From an uncultured Flavobacteriaceae bacterium (GTDB lineage: Bacteria > Bacteroidota > Bacteroidia > Flavobacteriales > Flavobacteriaceae), in contig CANKZQ010000001.1 of assembly GCA_947488345.1 (NCBI GenBank), positions 1 to 64,000 of the forward strand: a DNA stretch of 64,000 nucleotides, given 5' to 3'. The notes beneath the pieces are model-generated. The model was not told the DNA's origin. It worked only from the letters and a program-made list of their open reading frames with translations, and searched no databases. Of this stretch, positions 33,529 to 41,365 are shown one piece after another; position 1 is the stretch's first letter, and every line of letters starts with the position of its first letter. A program made the translations under genes and the position numbers.

Positions 33529-34695
33529 TTAATGATTTTCATCCAACCAAGAAGTATGATAGTCTCCTGTGTCAATTTTCAACGCTTCTTCGGTAATTTG
33601 TAATGGTTTAAATGTATCAACCATAACTGCCAATTCTGCCGTTTCTGTTTGTCCAATACTGCGCTCCATGGCACCAGGATGAGGCCCGTGCGGAATACCT
33701 GCCGGATGCAATGTTACTTGTCCTAATCCAATATTGTTTCTACTCATAAAATCTCCATCCACATAATACAAGACTTCATCAGAATCTATATTGCTATGAT
33801 TGTAAGGTGCAGGTATAGATTGCGGATGATAGTCATATAATCTTGGCACGAAAGAGCATATTACAAAGGCACTTGTTTCAAAGGTTTGATGTACTGGTGG
33901 TGGTTGGTGTACCCTGCCGGTAATCGGTTCGAAATCGTGTATTGAAAACTTATAAGGATAGTTATAACCATCCCAACCAACAACACTAAAAGGGTGATAA
34001 GCATACACATATTCATGTATCATATCTTGCTTTTTTACTTTGAGTACGAAATCACCTTCATCGGTAAACGTTTCTAATTCGTTTGGCGGATGCATATCGC
34101 GCTCACAATAAGGTGAATGTTCTAAGTGTTGCCCGAACCAATTTCTATATCGCTTCGGTGTGTAAACGGGGTGTTTTGATTCGACAATAAAGAGACGATT
34201 ATCTTCTGTATCAAAATCAATTTGATAAATCATTCCTCTTGGAATGACCAAATAATCACCATATTCAAAATCAATATTTCCTAAAAATGTACGGAGCTTA
34301 CCCGTTCCTTTATGAATGAACAAAACCTCATCAGAATCGGTATTTTTATAGAAGTAGCTTCGCAGGGATTTTTTTGGTGCTGCTAAGGCAATATAGCAAT
34401 CACTATTCGCCAATATAATTTTTCTACTCTCCAGATAATCATCAATTGCCGGAACTTCAAAACCCTTTAAACTCAAGGCTTTCATGTTTTTGGCAATCGC
34501 TATTTTCGGAGATACATCATATGACTTCAACACTTCTTTTACTTGTGTTGGGCGATGCGTATGGTAAAGTAAAGATGACATACCATCAAAGCCAATTGTA
34601 CCAAACAGTTCTTCATAATAGAATTGACCTTCAGGGCTTTTAAAAATAGTATGTCTTTTGGGTGGTATATTACCTAATGTATGATATCTAGGCAT
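33529..34695 (-). CDS. hmgA: Homogentisate 1,2-dioxygenase
   Basis: This 388-residue enzyme opens homogentisate to maleylacetoacetate using O2 and Fe(II). Family signatures include the N-terminal RYHTLGNIPPKRHT, the cupin strand DYLVIPRGMIYQIDF, the HPPNE stretch, FSIHDFEPITGRVHQPPPVHQTFE and GIPHGPHPGAMERS, which hold the conserved His and Glu. It is shorter than the 430-residue proteobacterial enzymes, as usual for this phylum. It is transcribed with hppD. A 200-base non-coding stretch with inverted repeats lies upstream and probably contains its promoter. Confidence 0.95.
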   Translation of the reverse strand: MPRYHTLGNIPPKRHTIFKSPEGQFYYEELFGTIGFDGMSSLLYHTHRPTQVKEVLKSYDVSPKIAIAKNMKALSLKGFEVPAIDDYLESRKIILANSDCYIALAAPKKSLRSYFYKNTDSDEVLFIHKGTGKLRTFLGNIDFEYGDYLVIPRGMIYQIDFDTEDNRLFIVESKHPVYTPKRYRNWFGQHLEHSPYCERDMHPPNELETFTDEGDFVLKVKKQDMIHEYVYAYHPFSVVGWDGYNYPYKFSIHDFEPITGRVHQPPPVHQTFETSAFVICSFVPRLYDYHPQSIPAPYNHSNIDSDEVLYYVDGDFMSRNNIGLGQVTLHPAGIPHGPHPGAMERSIGQTETAELAVMVDTFKPLQITEEALKIDTGDYHTSWLDENH

Positions 34696-34771
34696 AATTT
34701 AATGTATTAATGAATTTATAAAATAATGCAACAATAGTATGAATACGACTGATACATTTTTAGCATTTCTC

Positions 34772-34791
34772 AATTGATACATTAATCAATT
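34772..34791. promoter_or_regulatory. Inverted repeat upstream of hmgA
   Basis: AATTGAT (34772-34778) and ATCAATT (34785-34791) form a perfect inverted repeat with a six-base spacer, 77 bases before the hmgA start. Related AT-rich bases recur at 34699-34716. It may be an operator for tyrosine-responsive control; no regulator gene is adjacent. Confidence 0.25.
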
Positions 34792-34894
34792 CATTCAGGA
34801 TTTCTTTTCATCAAGAATTTTAGGAATAACAATAAACCTTTAAATGAAGTATCCATCGTTTTAAGTTGTGTGCATTCCAAAGGTACTCATTTTT

Positions 34895-35224
34895 TTAAGA
34901 TTCTGGGGCCAATTTAATTTCCAAACCTTCAAGTTCGGGGGTAATTGGAATTTGACAGCCTAAACGACTATTATCTTCAACATAAAAAGCTTCTGCCAGC
35001 ATCATATCTTCATCTACACCCATTTCAGGGAGTTCATGATCTGACAATACATAACATTGACAGGAGGCACACATCGCCATACCACCGCAAACGCCTATGG
35101 TACCCTCAGGAGCTAGTTCGTATGAACGTACTATTTCCATCATGTTCATGGCCATATCAGTTGGCGCCACAATTTCATGGGTCACACCTTCTCTATCTGT
35201 AATTTTTATATTTATATCACTCAT
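34895..35224 (-). CDS. 2Fe-2S ferredoxin (adrenodoxin type)
   Basis: This 109-residue protein has a plant/vertebrate-type ferredoxin fold. The cluster ligands are C46, C52 and C55 (CGGMAMCASC) and C90 (RLGCQIP); an extra Cys57 is non-ligand. The spacing C-x5-C-x2-C-x34-C matches adrenodoxin-type ferredoxins. It starts two bases after the end of the reductase gene, so the pair forms a NADPH-to-ferredoxin electron chain, possibly for a monooxygenase, Fe-S assembly or another partner. The partner cannot be named from the sequence. Confidence 0.93.
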   Translation of the reverse strand: MSDINIKITDREGVTHEIVAPTDMAMNMMEIVRSYELAPEGTIGVCGGMAMCASCQCYVLSDHELPEMGVDEDMMLAEAFYVEDNSRLGCQIPITPELEGLEIKLAPES

Positions 35225-35226
35225 TA

Positions 35227-36282
35227 CTAGTTAATCGCTTTTACTACCGCCTTAGGTGCTTCTTTTTTCGATCCATCGAAGCCTTCCACTCCACCTACAG
35301 TTGTATATTTCATCACATACTTTTTATCAGGAAATATACGTTTATAAGCGCTTTGACACATTAAGGTAGCTTCGTGAAATCCGCAGAGGATCAATTTCAA
35401 CTTCCCAGGATAGGTATTTACATCCCCAATAGCATATATTCCGGGGATATTCGTTTGATAATCTAAGGCATTATTTACTTTAATCGCGTTTTTCTCAATC
35501 TCTAAGCCCCAATCTGCTATAGGCCCTAATTTTGGAGACAATCCAAATAGTGGTATAAAATGATCTGTTTCTACTATATAAGGTTCTTTATCCTTCTCAC
35601 TTATAGTCACACCAGAAACATGACCATCACCTATAATTGCAGTTACTTCTGCTGGTGTAATCAAGGTAATCTTACCATTATTTTTAAGGTCTTGTACTTT
35701 CTCTACAGAATCTAAGGCACCTCTAAATTCATTGCGACGATGTATTAAGGTAACGCTTGAAGCTACATCGGTTAAAAAAATAGCCCAATCTAATGCCGAG
35801 TCACCACCGCCTGCAATAACTACTTTTTTATCTCTGTAGACTTCAGGCTCACGAATCATATATTCAACACCCTTATCTTCGAAATCGGTAATCGTTGGAA
35901 TTGGCGGTTTTCGAGGTTCAAAACTCCCTAATCCGCCTGCTATTGCCACGATCGGAGCATGATGTTTTGTGCCTTTATTTGTCGTTACTACAAACGTTTC
36001 ATCTTCTAACTTTTCTATCGTTTCTGCACGTTCTCCCAAGGTAAATCCAGGCTCGAAGGGTTTGATTTGTTCCATCAAATTATCAACGAGATCTCCTGCC
36101 AATACTTCTGGGAAAGCTGGAATATCGTAAATGGGTTTTTTGGGGTAGATTTCAGAACATTGACCACCTGCCTGTGGTAAGGCATCTATTAAATGACACT
36201 TCAATTTTAATAAACCTGCTTCAAAAACGGTAAAAAGTCCTGTAGGGCCAGCGCCTATAATGAGTATGTCTGTTTTAATCAT
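35227..36282 (-). CDS. Ferredoxin-NADP+ reductase, thioredoxin-reductase type
   Basis: This 351-residue flavoprotein has the FAD motif GAGPTG (9-14) near the N-terminus, the second NAD(P)-binding motif GGGDSALDWA and a C-terminal GIYAIGDVNTYPGKLKLILCGFHEA. The CxxC redox pair of thioredoxin reductase is absent, as in YumC-like ferredoxin-NADP+ reductases. The downstream ferredoxin gene (two-base gap) is the obvious partner. The promoter box CAAATGTA lies 22 bases before the start. It supplies electrons from NADPH. Confidence 0.93.
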   Translation of the reverse strand: MIKTDILIIGAGPTGLFTVFEAGLLKLKCHLIDALPQAGGQCSEIYPKKPIYDIPAFPEVLAGDLVDNLMEQIKPFEPGFTLGERAETIEKLEDETFVVTTNKGTKHHAPIVAIAGGLGSFEPRKPPIPTITDFEDKGVEYMIREPEVYRDKKVVIAGGGDSALDWAIFLTDVASSVTLIHRRNEFRGALDSVEKVQDLKNNGKITLITPAEVTAIIGDGHVSGVTISEKDKEPYIVETDHFIPLFGLSPKLGPIADWGLEIEKNAIKVNNALDYQTNIPGIYAIGDVNTYPGKLKLILCGFHEATLMCQSAYKRIFPDKKYVMKYTTVGGVEGFDGSKKEAPKAVVKAIN

Positions 36283-36303
36283 TTCAACTAAAAAATATGA
36301 CTA

Positions 36304-36311
36304 CAAATGTA
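36304..36311 (-). promoter_or_regulatory. Candidate -7 box of the reductase-ferredoxin operon
   Basis: CAAATGTA on the plus strand reads TACATTTG on the minus strand, a match to TAnnTTTG, 21 bases before the reductase ATG. No good -33 element was found. Confidence 0.4.
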
Positions 36312-36355
36312 ATCCAATCAACGTATCGAATACCTGATATATGTCAATTATTAAA

Positions 36356-36595
36356 CTATTCTACATTAATAACTTCTTGAATTTGTGGAGCGTACTTTTT
36401 GATGGTCGCTTCCACTCCATTCTTTAATGTCATTTGATTCACGGAACAGCTAATACAAGCTCCTTCGAGTTGAACTTTTACAACATCATTATCAATGGAG
36501 ACCAGTGAAATATTTCCTCCATCGGCCTCTAAAAAGGGTCTAATCTCTGTTAGTGCCTTTTCTACATTTGATTTTAACTCTTGTGTACTCATCAT
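36356..36595 (-). CDS. NifU-like iron-sulfur scaffold protein
   Basis: This 79-residue NifU C-terminal (Nfu) domain has the metal-binding CxxC at C47 and C50 (GACISCSVNQMTLKNGVE). Nfu proteins hold and deliver 4Fe-4S clusters. The gene follows mrp with no gap (stop and start adjacent) and precedes the ferredoxin module by 73 bases, so it is part of an iron-sulfur supply set. The length is typical of stand-alone Nfu domains. Confidence 0.92.
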   Translation of the reverse strand: MMSTQELKSNVEKALTEIRPFLEADGGNISLVSIDNDVVKVQLEGACISCSVNQMTLKNGVEATIKKYAPQIQEVINVE

Positions 36596-37732
36596 TTAAT
36601 TTTTTACAGCGCTACAACCTGCCATTGTAGTTATTTTTACCGCCTCAGTAGGAGGCAAATCCTTATTTCTTTTTACCAATTCAGAAACCATGTTCTTCGT
36701 GATTTCTGTAAAAGCATTCTCTAACGGTGTGTTGGTTTGCAACGCTACCGGATGACCATAGTCACCACTTTCTCGGATACTCTGCACCAAAGGTATCTCA
36801 CCTAAGAAAGCCGTTTTAATATCCGTGCTTAGATTTTTTGCTCCATCTTTTCCAAAGATATAATATTTATTTTCGGGCAATTCTTCGGGCGTAAAGTAAC
36901 TCATGTTTTCAATTAATCCGAGCACTGGTACTTGAATGTTTTTTTGTTCAAACATTGCTACTCCCTTCTTCGCATCTGCCAAGGCAATGGTTTGTGGAGT
37001 ACTCACTATAACGGCACCCGTAATTGGTACGGCTTGCACTATAGATAGGTGAATATCACCTGTACCAGGAGGTAAATCGATTAATAAAAAATCTAACTCT
37101 CCCCAATCCGCATCAAAAATCATTTGATTCAACGCCTTTGATGCCATCGCTCCTCTCCATATAACGGCCTGATTAGGTTGCGTAAAAAAACCTAGAGATA
37201 ACAACTTCACGCCATAACTTTCAATAGGCTCCATTTTAGACCTCCCATCAATGGTTACAGCCGTAGGTTTCGCTTCAGCAACATCAAACATAATTGGCAT
37301 GGACGGACCATATACATCAGCATCCAAAATTCCTACCTTAAATCCCATTTTAGACAAGGTAATTGCCAAATTAGCTGTAATAGTCGATTTTCCAACACCT
37401 CCCTTACCAGAAGCAACAGCTATAATATTCTGAACACCTTCAATTTTTTGTCCTTTTATGGGTGCCTGTTCTGGTTTCTTCGGCGCATTAGCAGTAACAT
37501 TAACTTTCACTTGTGCCTTTTGATGCACATGTGCATGAATAGCCTTCATGATTTCAACCTCCACCTTCTTTTTCGCCTGCAACGTCGGATTCGAAATGGT
37601 AACATCAACAATCACTTCCTCTCCGAAAGTAACTATATTTTTAACTGCACCACTTTCAATCAAACTCTTTCCCTCTCCAGGAGCAGTAATTGTATCTAAA
37701 CACTTGTATATTTCTTGCTTATCTATCTTCAT
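36596..37732 (-). CDS. Mrp/NBP35-type iron-sulfur carrier ATPase
   Basis: This 378-residue protein has an N-terminal DUF59/MIP18-like domain (about 1-85) and a ParA-like P-loop domain with SGKGGVGKST (108-117, deviant Walker A) and LIDLPPGTGD. Mrp proteins bind and transfer 4Fe-4S clusters. The CxxC commonly found after ENMS in other Mrp proteins is not present (ENMSYFTPEELP); one conserved Cys lies near the C-terminus (AGCSAVKN), which I recall as common in Flavobacteriaceae. It is coupled to the Nfu gene. A promoter box, CAAAGATA, sits 22 bases upstream. Confidence 0.93.
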   Translation of the reverse strand: MKIDKQEIYKCLDTITAPGEGKSLIESGAVKNIVTFGEEVIVDVTISNPTLQAKKKVEVEIMKAIHAHVHQKAQVKVNVTANAPKKPEQAPIKGQKIEGVQNIIAVASGKGGVGKSTITANLAITLSKMGFKVGILDADVYGPSMPIMFDVAEAKPTAVTIDGRSKMEPIESYGVKLLSLGFFTQPNQAVIWRGAMASKALNQMIFDADWGELDFLLIDLPPGTGDIHLSIVQAVPITGAVIVSTPQTIALADAKKGVAMFEQKNIQVPVLGLIENMSYFTPEELPENKYYIFGKDGAKNLSTDIKTAFLGEIPLVQSIRESGDYGHPVALQTNTPLENAFTEITKNMVSELVKRNKDLPPTEAVKITTMAGCSAVKN

Positions 37733-37754
37733 TCTTTATATTCATTCTAAATTA

Positions 37755-37762
37755 CAAAGATA
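37755..37762 (-). promoter_or_regulatory. Candidate -7 box of mrp
   Basis: CAAAGATA reads TATCTTTG on the minus strand, matching TAnnTTTG, and lies 22 bases before the mrp start. Confidence 0.45.
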
Positions 37763-37828
37763 GGTGTTCTACTTTAGATAGGAAAGCAAATCAATAAGGA
37801 TGATTGATACTTGAATAACAAGTATCTA

Positions 37829-39427
37829 TTATTTCAAAATAAAGGTTTCGCGTGGATCCCAATTTGCCCTAATTTCGATCTCCTTAGGATAGTATATGAC
37901 TTTTTCTGGCTGCCTTTTTAGCAAATAATTCCCAGTATCCCATATTCCATTTTCGTTCGTGTCATAAATTACTCTCATTTTGTATTTGGCTGGTATCAAA
38001 TTTAAAAATGGTAATTCTCTCGCTTCTTTAAGGTATTTGCGTTCAACGATATTGAATTTTTCATCAAGTAAGTCAACAATAATTGGATATGATTTTACAT
38101 TTTGAATTGTAAAATAAACATTGCCATAGTCGGCAGGTTTCTTAGTTCCAAAACTAAAGTTCAACGTATCATTGCTATTCCCTAAAAAATCTTCAATCCC
38201 TTGGGGTAAAATTTGTATTCGATATTGCTCCTTGTATTTCTTTTCAAAATCAACCAAAATGCTATCACTCGTATTAGATATCTTTGCGGTATATGATACT
38301 TTCACAGAATCTCTACTCATGAAACTAATTTTAGAGGTGTCGATGCTTACCAAAGGAATATTGCTTATCAAACTATAGCGATCCCGTAACGGAAGAATAC
38401 CTCTTGTTGAAGCGCTAATATTTAATGAATCGGTTACTTTAGATATGAGCCTCAATGTTACAGTATCTCGTTGTTTTTTATTTTCCACTAAAAAATTCAA
38501 AGAATCCTTTTCGACGCCTTTATACCAATAATTAAGCGAATCTTTATCCTTTTCAAAAAGTGCAATCGATGTTAAATTAGGCTCGTTATAAAGCGGTTTT
38601 ACCTTCATACTATCTCCAACTCCTTCATAACCGAAAATAATATGAGATTTAGAAGCTACCGATGGTCTTACTAGTTTATAAGGCAAAATTTCTTCAAACA
38701 AGGTCAATTCATAAGTAGAGTCAGTTGGAATTTCTATTGTCGTACTGTGAAATCCTATTTTATCCTGTTTTGGATCAAATGTATAATTCTTACTCACATC
38801 ATTCATTGCTACTAGGAGATACTTACCGGCTTTCATGTTGGTAATTTCCCAGGCGATCGTATCTAAGGTATTCGCCACATAAAAAGGCTTTTCCTTATAA
38901 ATTATAGAATCATTTATAGCAGCATCTACCTCGTACATCATAATCGAAACATTCTTATCGGCCTTTTCATTAAATGCATCTTTTATGGTTCCGGAAATTG
39001 ACAATGAATCAATGACATCTCCTGTTGAAAATATGTATTTAAAGTTCGTAGCAACATTACCTTCAGTATTATCAATAATGCTTTGTCCGAAATTAAACGT
39101 ATAGGTTGTATTATCTTTCAATGTATCAAGAATTTTAATTTTGATATACTTGCTAGGTGTTCCTAATGGACTGATAATTGGGGTATATTTTAACGGGGGA
39201 GAGACAATCAACTGTGTATTAATATCTGTCAGTTTTATATACTCATCAAATTCTATTTTGATTTCTTTCGACGAAAAGTTTGTAGACATATTTAGCGGTG
39301 ATGATTTCCTCATTACTGGAGGCTCCTTGTCTTCTGGCCCACCAGTAGGCCTACCAGTCTTAGCACAACTCACTAAGCCCATCATCACTATTAATTGTAT
39401 GTAGAGTATAATACTCCTATTCTTCAT
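37829..39427 (-). CDS. Outer-membrane lipoprotein with Ig-like domain
   Basis: I place the start at the ATG at 39427 (MKNRSIILYIQLIVMMGLVSC, lipidated Cys21), giving 532 residues and removing a 26-base overlap with comF that a longer frame would create. The N-terminal mature part (CAKTGRPTGGPEDKEPP) is typical of a family of Bacteroidota lipoproteins with a bacterial Ig-like (Big_5) domain, about residues 35-130: FSSKEIKIEFDEYI and TFNFGQSIIDNTEGN. The remainder is beta-rich. The end, WDPRETFILK, recurs in this family. The role is unknown; a structural surface role is plausible. Confidence 0.8.
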   Translation of the reverse strand: MKNRSIILYIQLIVMMGLVSCAKTGRPTGGPEDKEPPVMRKSSPLNMSTNFSSKEIKIEFDEYIKLTDINTQLIVSPPLKYTPIISPLGTPSKYIKIKILDTLKDNTTYTFNFGQSIIDNTEGNVATNFKYIFSTGDVIDSLSISGTIKDAFNEKADKNVSIMMYEVDAAINDSIIYKEKPFYVANTLDTIAWEITNMKAGKYLLVAMNDVSKNYTFDPKQDKIGFHSTTIEIPTDSTYELTLFEEILPYKLVRPSVASKSHIIFGYEGVGDSMKVKPLYNEPNLTSIALFEKDKDSLNYWYKGVEKDSLNFLVENKKQRDTVTLRLISKVTDSLNISASTRGILPLRDRYSLISNIPLVSIDTSKISFMSRDSVKVSYTAKISNTSDSILVDFEKKYKEQYRIQILPQGIEDFLGNSNDTLNFSFGTKKPADYGNVYFTIQNVKSYPIIVDLLDEKFNIVERKYLKEARELPFLNLIPAKYKMRVIYDTNENGIWDTGNYLLKRQPEKVIYYPKEIEIRANWDPRETFILK

Positions 39428-39476
39428 TTCAATAAAATTTAAGCGCAAATTAACAATATTTTTCGCTCTAATTGTC

Positions 39477-40163
39477 TCATTCTGTAAAAGCAATTGTTGC
39501 AAGACTCACTTTTATACCATTAATCTTTTGCAACTTAAGCACGCAAGCTTCCAAAGTTGCTCCAGTGGTTACCACATCATCAACTAATAAAATATGCTTA
39601 TTTTCAAACAGCGCACCATTTTGAACAAAAAACTTCTCTTGTAAATCTTTAAATCGCTCGATCCGTAATTTTGATGTTTGTGTTTGAGAATCTAATTTTC
39701 TTTTCAATACTGCAGTATGAAAAGGTATGTCTAAGGCTTCTGCAATTTTTTGACCAAATTTATGAACTTGGTTATACCCTCTGATTTTTAATTTCTTTTC
39801 ATGCAATGGCACTGGAACCACAACATCGAACTGCGGACAACGTTCGTTGTCTTTTAGTTCGGAAGCCATCCATTCTCCAAAAAAAATTCCCAACGCTTCC
39901 TTTCCTTTATATTTTAATTCATGAATTAAATGTTGGGTGATTCCCTTTCTGTGATATCGTAATAATGAAGTTGCAAAAATTACAGATATTCTTCCATAAA
40001 AAGTTTTCTCTAAATCATTCCCTTTTTGGTTTGAAAAATTCGCCAATGGTAGATCAAATCTACATCCCAAACATATATACTTTTCTTTTGCACTCAATTG
40101 CGCTTCACAATGCAAGCATAATTCTGGGAAGAACAGTTCAAATATATCTCTAAAAGGTTTCAT
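39477..40163 (-). CDS. comF: ComF family phosphoribosyltransferase-like protein
   Basis: This 228-residue protein has N-terminal zinc-finger cysteines C16, C19, C31 and C34, the ComF signature VVPVPLHEKKLKIRGYNQV and a PRPP-binding loop ILLVDDVVTTGAT near residues 190-202. ComF homologues are needed for natural transformation in several bacteria and may act in DNA uptake or repair. The YifB/ComM-family gene at 18667-20205 is another transformation-linked gene but is 19 kb away, so no operon is implied. Full length. Confidence 0.93.
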   Translation of the reverse strand: MKPFRDIFELFFPELCLHCEAQLSAKEKYICLGCRFDLPLANFSNQKGNDLEKTFYGRISVIFATSLLRYHRKGITQHLIHELKYKGKEALGIFFGEWMASELKDNERCPQFDVVVPVPLHEKKLKIRGYNQVHKFGQKIAEALDIPFHTAVLKRKLDSQTQTSKLRIERFKDLQEKFFVQNGALFENKHILLVDDVVTTGATLEACVLKLQKINGIKVSLATIAFTE

Positions 40164-40320
40164 TTACAGGTTAGAAATTAAGCATTTAAATACCGTATAG
40201 ATGATAAATCTTCAGAATCTCTTTAGAATTCATCTCTAAGTTCGCATCGTTAATATAAACAAGCCAAGTATTATGTTACTAACTAATAATAAATACTAGA
40301 AAGAATATACAATTTTTTTC

Positions 40321-40328
40321 TAATTTTG
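40321..40328 (+). promoter_or_regulatory. Candidate -7 box of the coiled-coil protein gene
   Basis: TAATTTTG matches TAnnTTTG and lies 41 bases before the ATG at 40370. A clear -33 element was not seen. Confidence 0.45.
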
Positions 40329-40369
40329 CGTTAACATAATATTGAAACTCTAAATTAAAATAATAAACC

Positions 40370-41275
40370 ATGGAAGAACAAAAAAAATCTTCGAACAACA
40401 AAATTATTCTAGGTATTCTAATTGCATTATTAGTAGGTCTAGGAGTGTATACTTTTAAAAGTAGTGCAGATCACAAAGAAGCTGAAGAATTCTTAAAAGA
40501 AGAAAAAGTACAGATTCTAGGTAATTTAACTACCATGGAAGAAAAGTATGACAATGCTATCGCTTCAAACACGTCAATGTCTGAAGAGTTAAAAATTGAA
40601 AGAGATAATATCATTGCTTTCAAAGATTCGGTAAAAAATCTTAAGAACTCTAATTGGAGATTGATAAGACGTTATAGAGGTAAAATCGCTGCCTTAGAGA
40701 AAACGAATGAAAAATTGTTGATGGCTAATGATTCTTTACAGTTGGTGAACAATATGTTAGTGATCGAGAAAGATAGTATCACTGGTAAATTAATTGAACA
40801 AACTAGTTTCAACGATACGTTAATTGCTCAAAATTTAGATTTAGCGAAGAAAGTTGAAATTGGTGGTGTATTAAAAGTAAATGGAGTTACTGCAACAGCA
40901 ATGCGTGAGCGTAGTAATGGTAAATATGCTGAGACTAACAAAGCTCAAAAAACAGATGCAGTAAGAGTTGGTTTCAAAATTCAGAAAAATGAAATTGCCG
41001 TTCCTGGTGAAAAACAAGCGCATATTGTAATCAATACTCCAGGTGGAAAAATCTTAACACAGAAAGGTACTTTTAATTTAACAAACGGTCAAGAAATAGG
41101 ATATACAGATTTATCTTCTGTAAGCTATGAGAATGCTGATTTAGATGTAGTAATGTTTGTAGATAATATTAATCAAAAGCTAGTAAAAGGTATTTATACT
41201 GTAAAAGTATATGTTGATGGTTTATTAGTTGGTGCTTCTAACTTAGAATTAAAAGATGCATTTTTAGGTCTTTAA
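40370..41275 (+). CDS. Membrane-anchored coiled-coil protein
   Basis: This 301-residue protein has a lysine-rich cytoplasmic N-terminus (MEEQKKSSNNK), one membrane helix (about 12-27), a long helical and coiled-coil region (about 35-160, with regular Leu/Lys/Glu spacing) and a C-terminal beta-sandwich-like domain of about 125 residues (KVNGVTATAMRERSNGKY...). It is common in Flavobacteriaceae and often mislabelled as a partitioning protein. The topology suggests a periplasmic domain anchored in the inner membrane. The gene is monocistronic, with a promoter box before and a strong terminator after it. Function unknown. Confidence 0.75.
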   Translation: MEEQKKSSNNKIILGILIALLVGLGVYTFKSSADHKEAEEFLKEEKVQILGNLTTMEEKYDNAIASNTSMSEELKIERDNIIAFKDSVKNLKNSNWRLIRRYRGKIAALEKTNEKLLMANDSLQLVNNMLVIEKDSITGKLIEQTSFNDTLIAQNLDLAKKVEIGGVLKVNGVTATAMRERSNGKYAETNKAQKTDAVRVGFKIQKNEIAVPGEKQAHIVINTPGGKILTQKGTFNLTNGQEIGYTDLSSVSYENADLDVVMFVDNINQKLVKGIYTVKVYVDGLLVGASNLELKDAFLGL

Positions 41276-41297
41276 AAACCAAAAATCACTAGATAAG

Positions 41298-41327
41298 AAA
41301 AGGGATGCAAATTTGCATCCCTTTTTT
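41298..41327 (+). terminator. Terminator of the coiled-coil protein gene
   Basis: GGGATGCAAA (41302-41311) and TTTGCATCCC (41312-41321) form a perfect palindrome followed by TTTTTT. Confidence 0.9.
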
Positions 41328-41351
41328 ATTTTATACTACTATGAATTTAGC

Positions 41352-41359
41352 TATTTTTG
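41352..41359 (+). promoter_or_regulatory. Candidate -7 box directly before glyS
   Basis: TATTTTTG matches TAnnTTTG and ends six bases before the ATG at 41366. It follows the previous terminator closely. If used, the glyS mRNA would start at or within a base or two of the start codon. Confidence 0.5.
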
Positions 41360-41365
41360 CGCTCT

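Noticed and set aside
39428-39502. 25-residue N-terminal extension of the Ig-like lipoprotein.
   Set aside because: The internal ATG at 39427 gives a perfect lipoprotein signal, and the extension overlaps comF.
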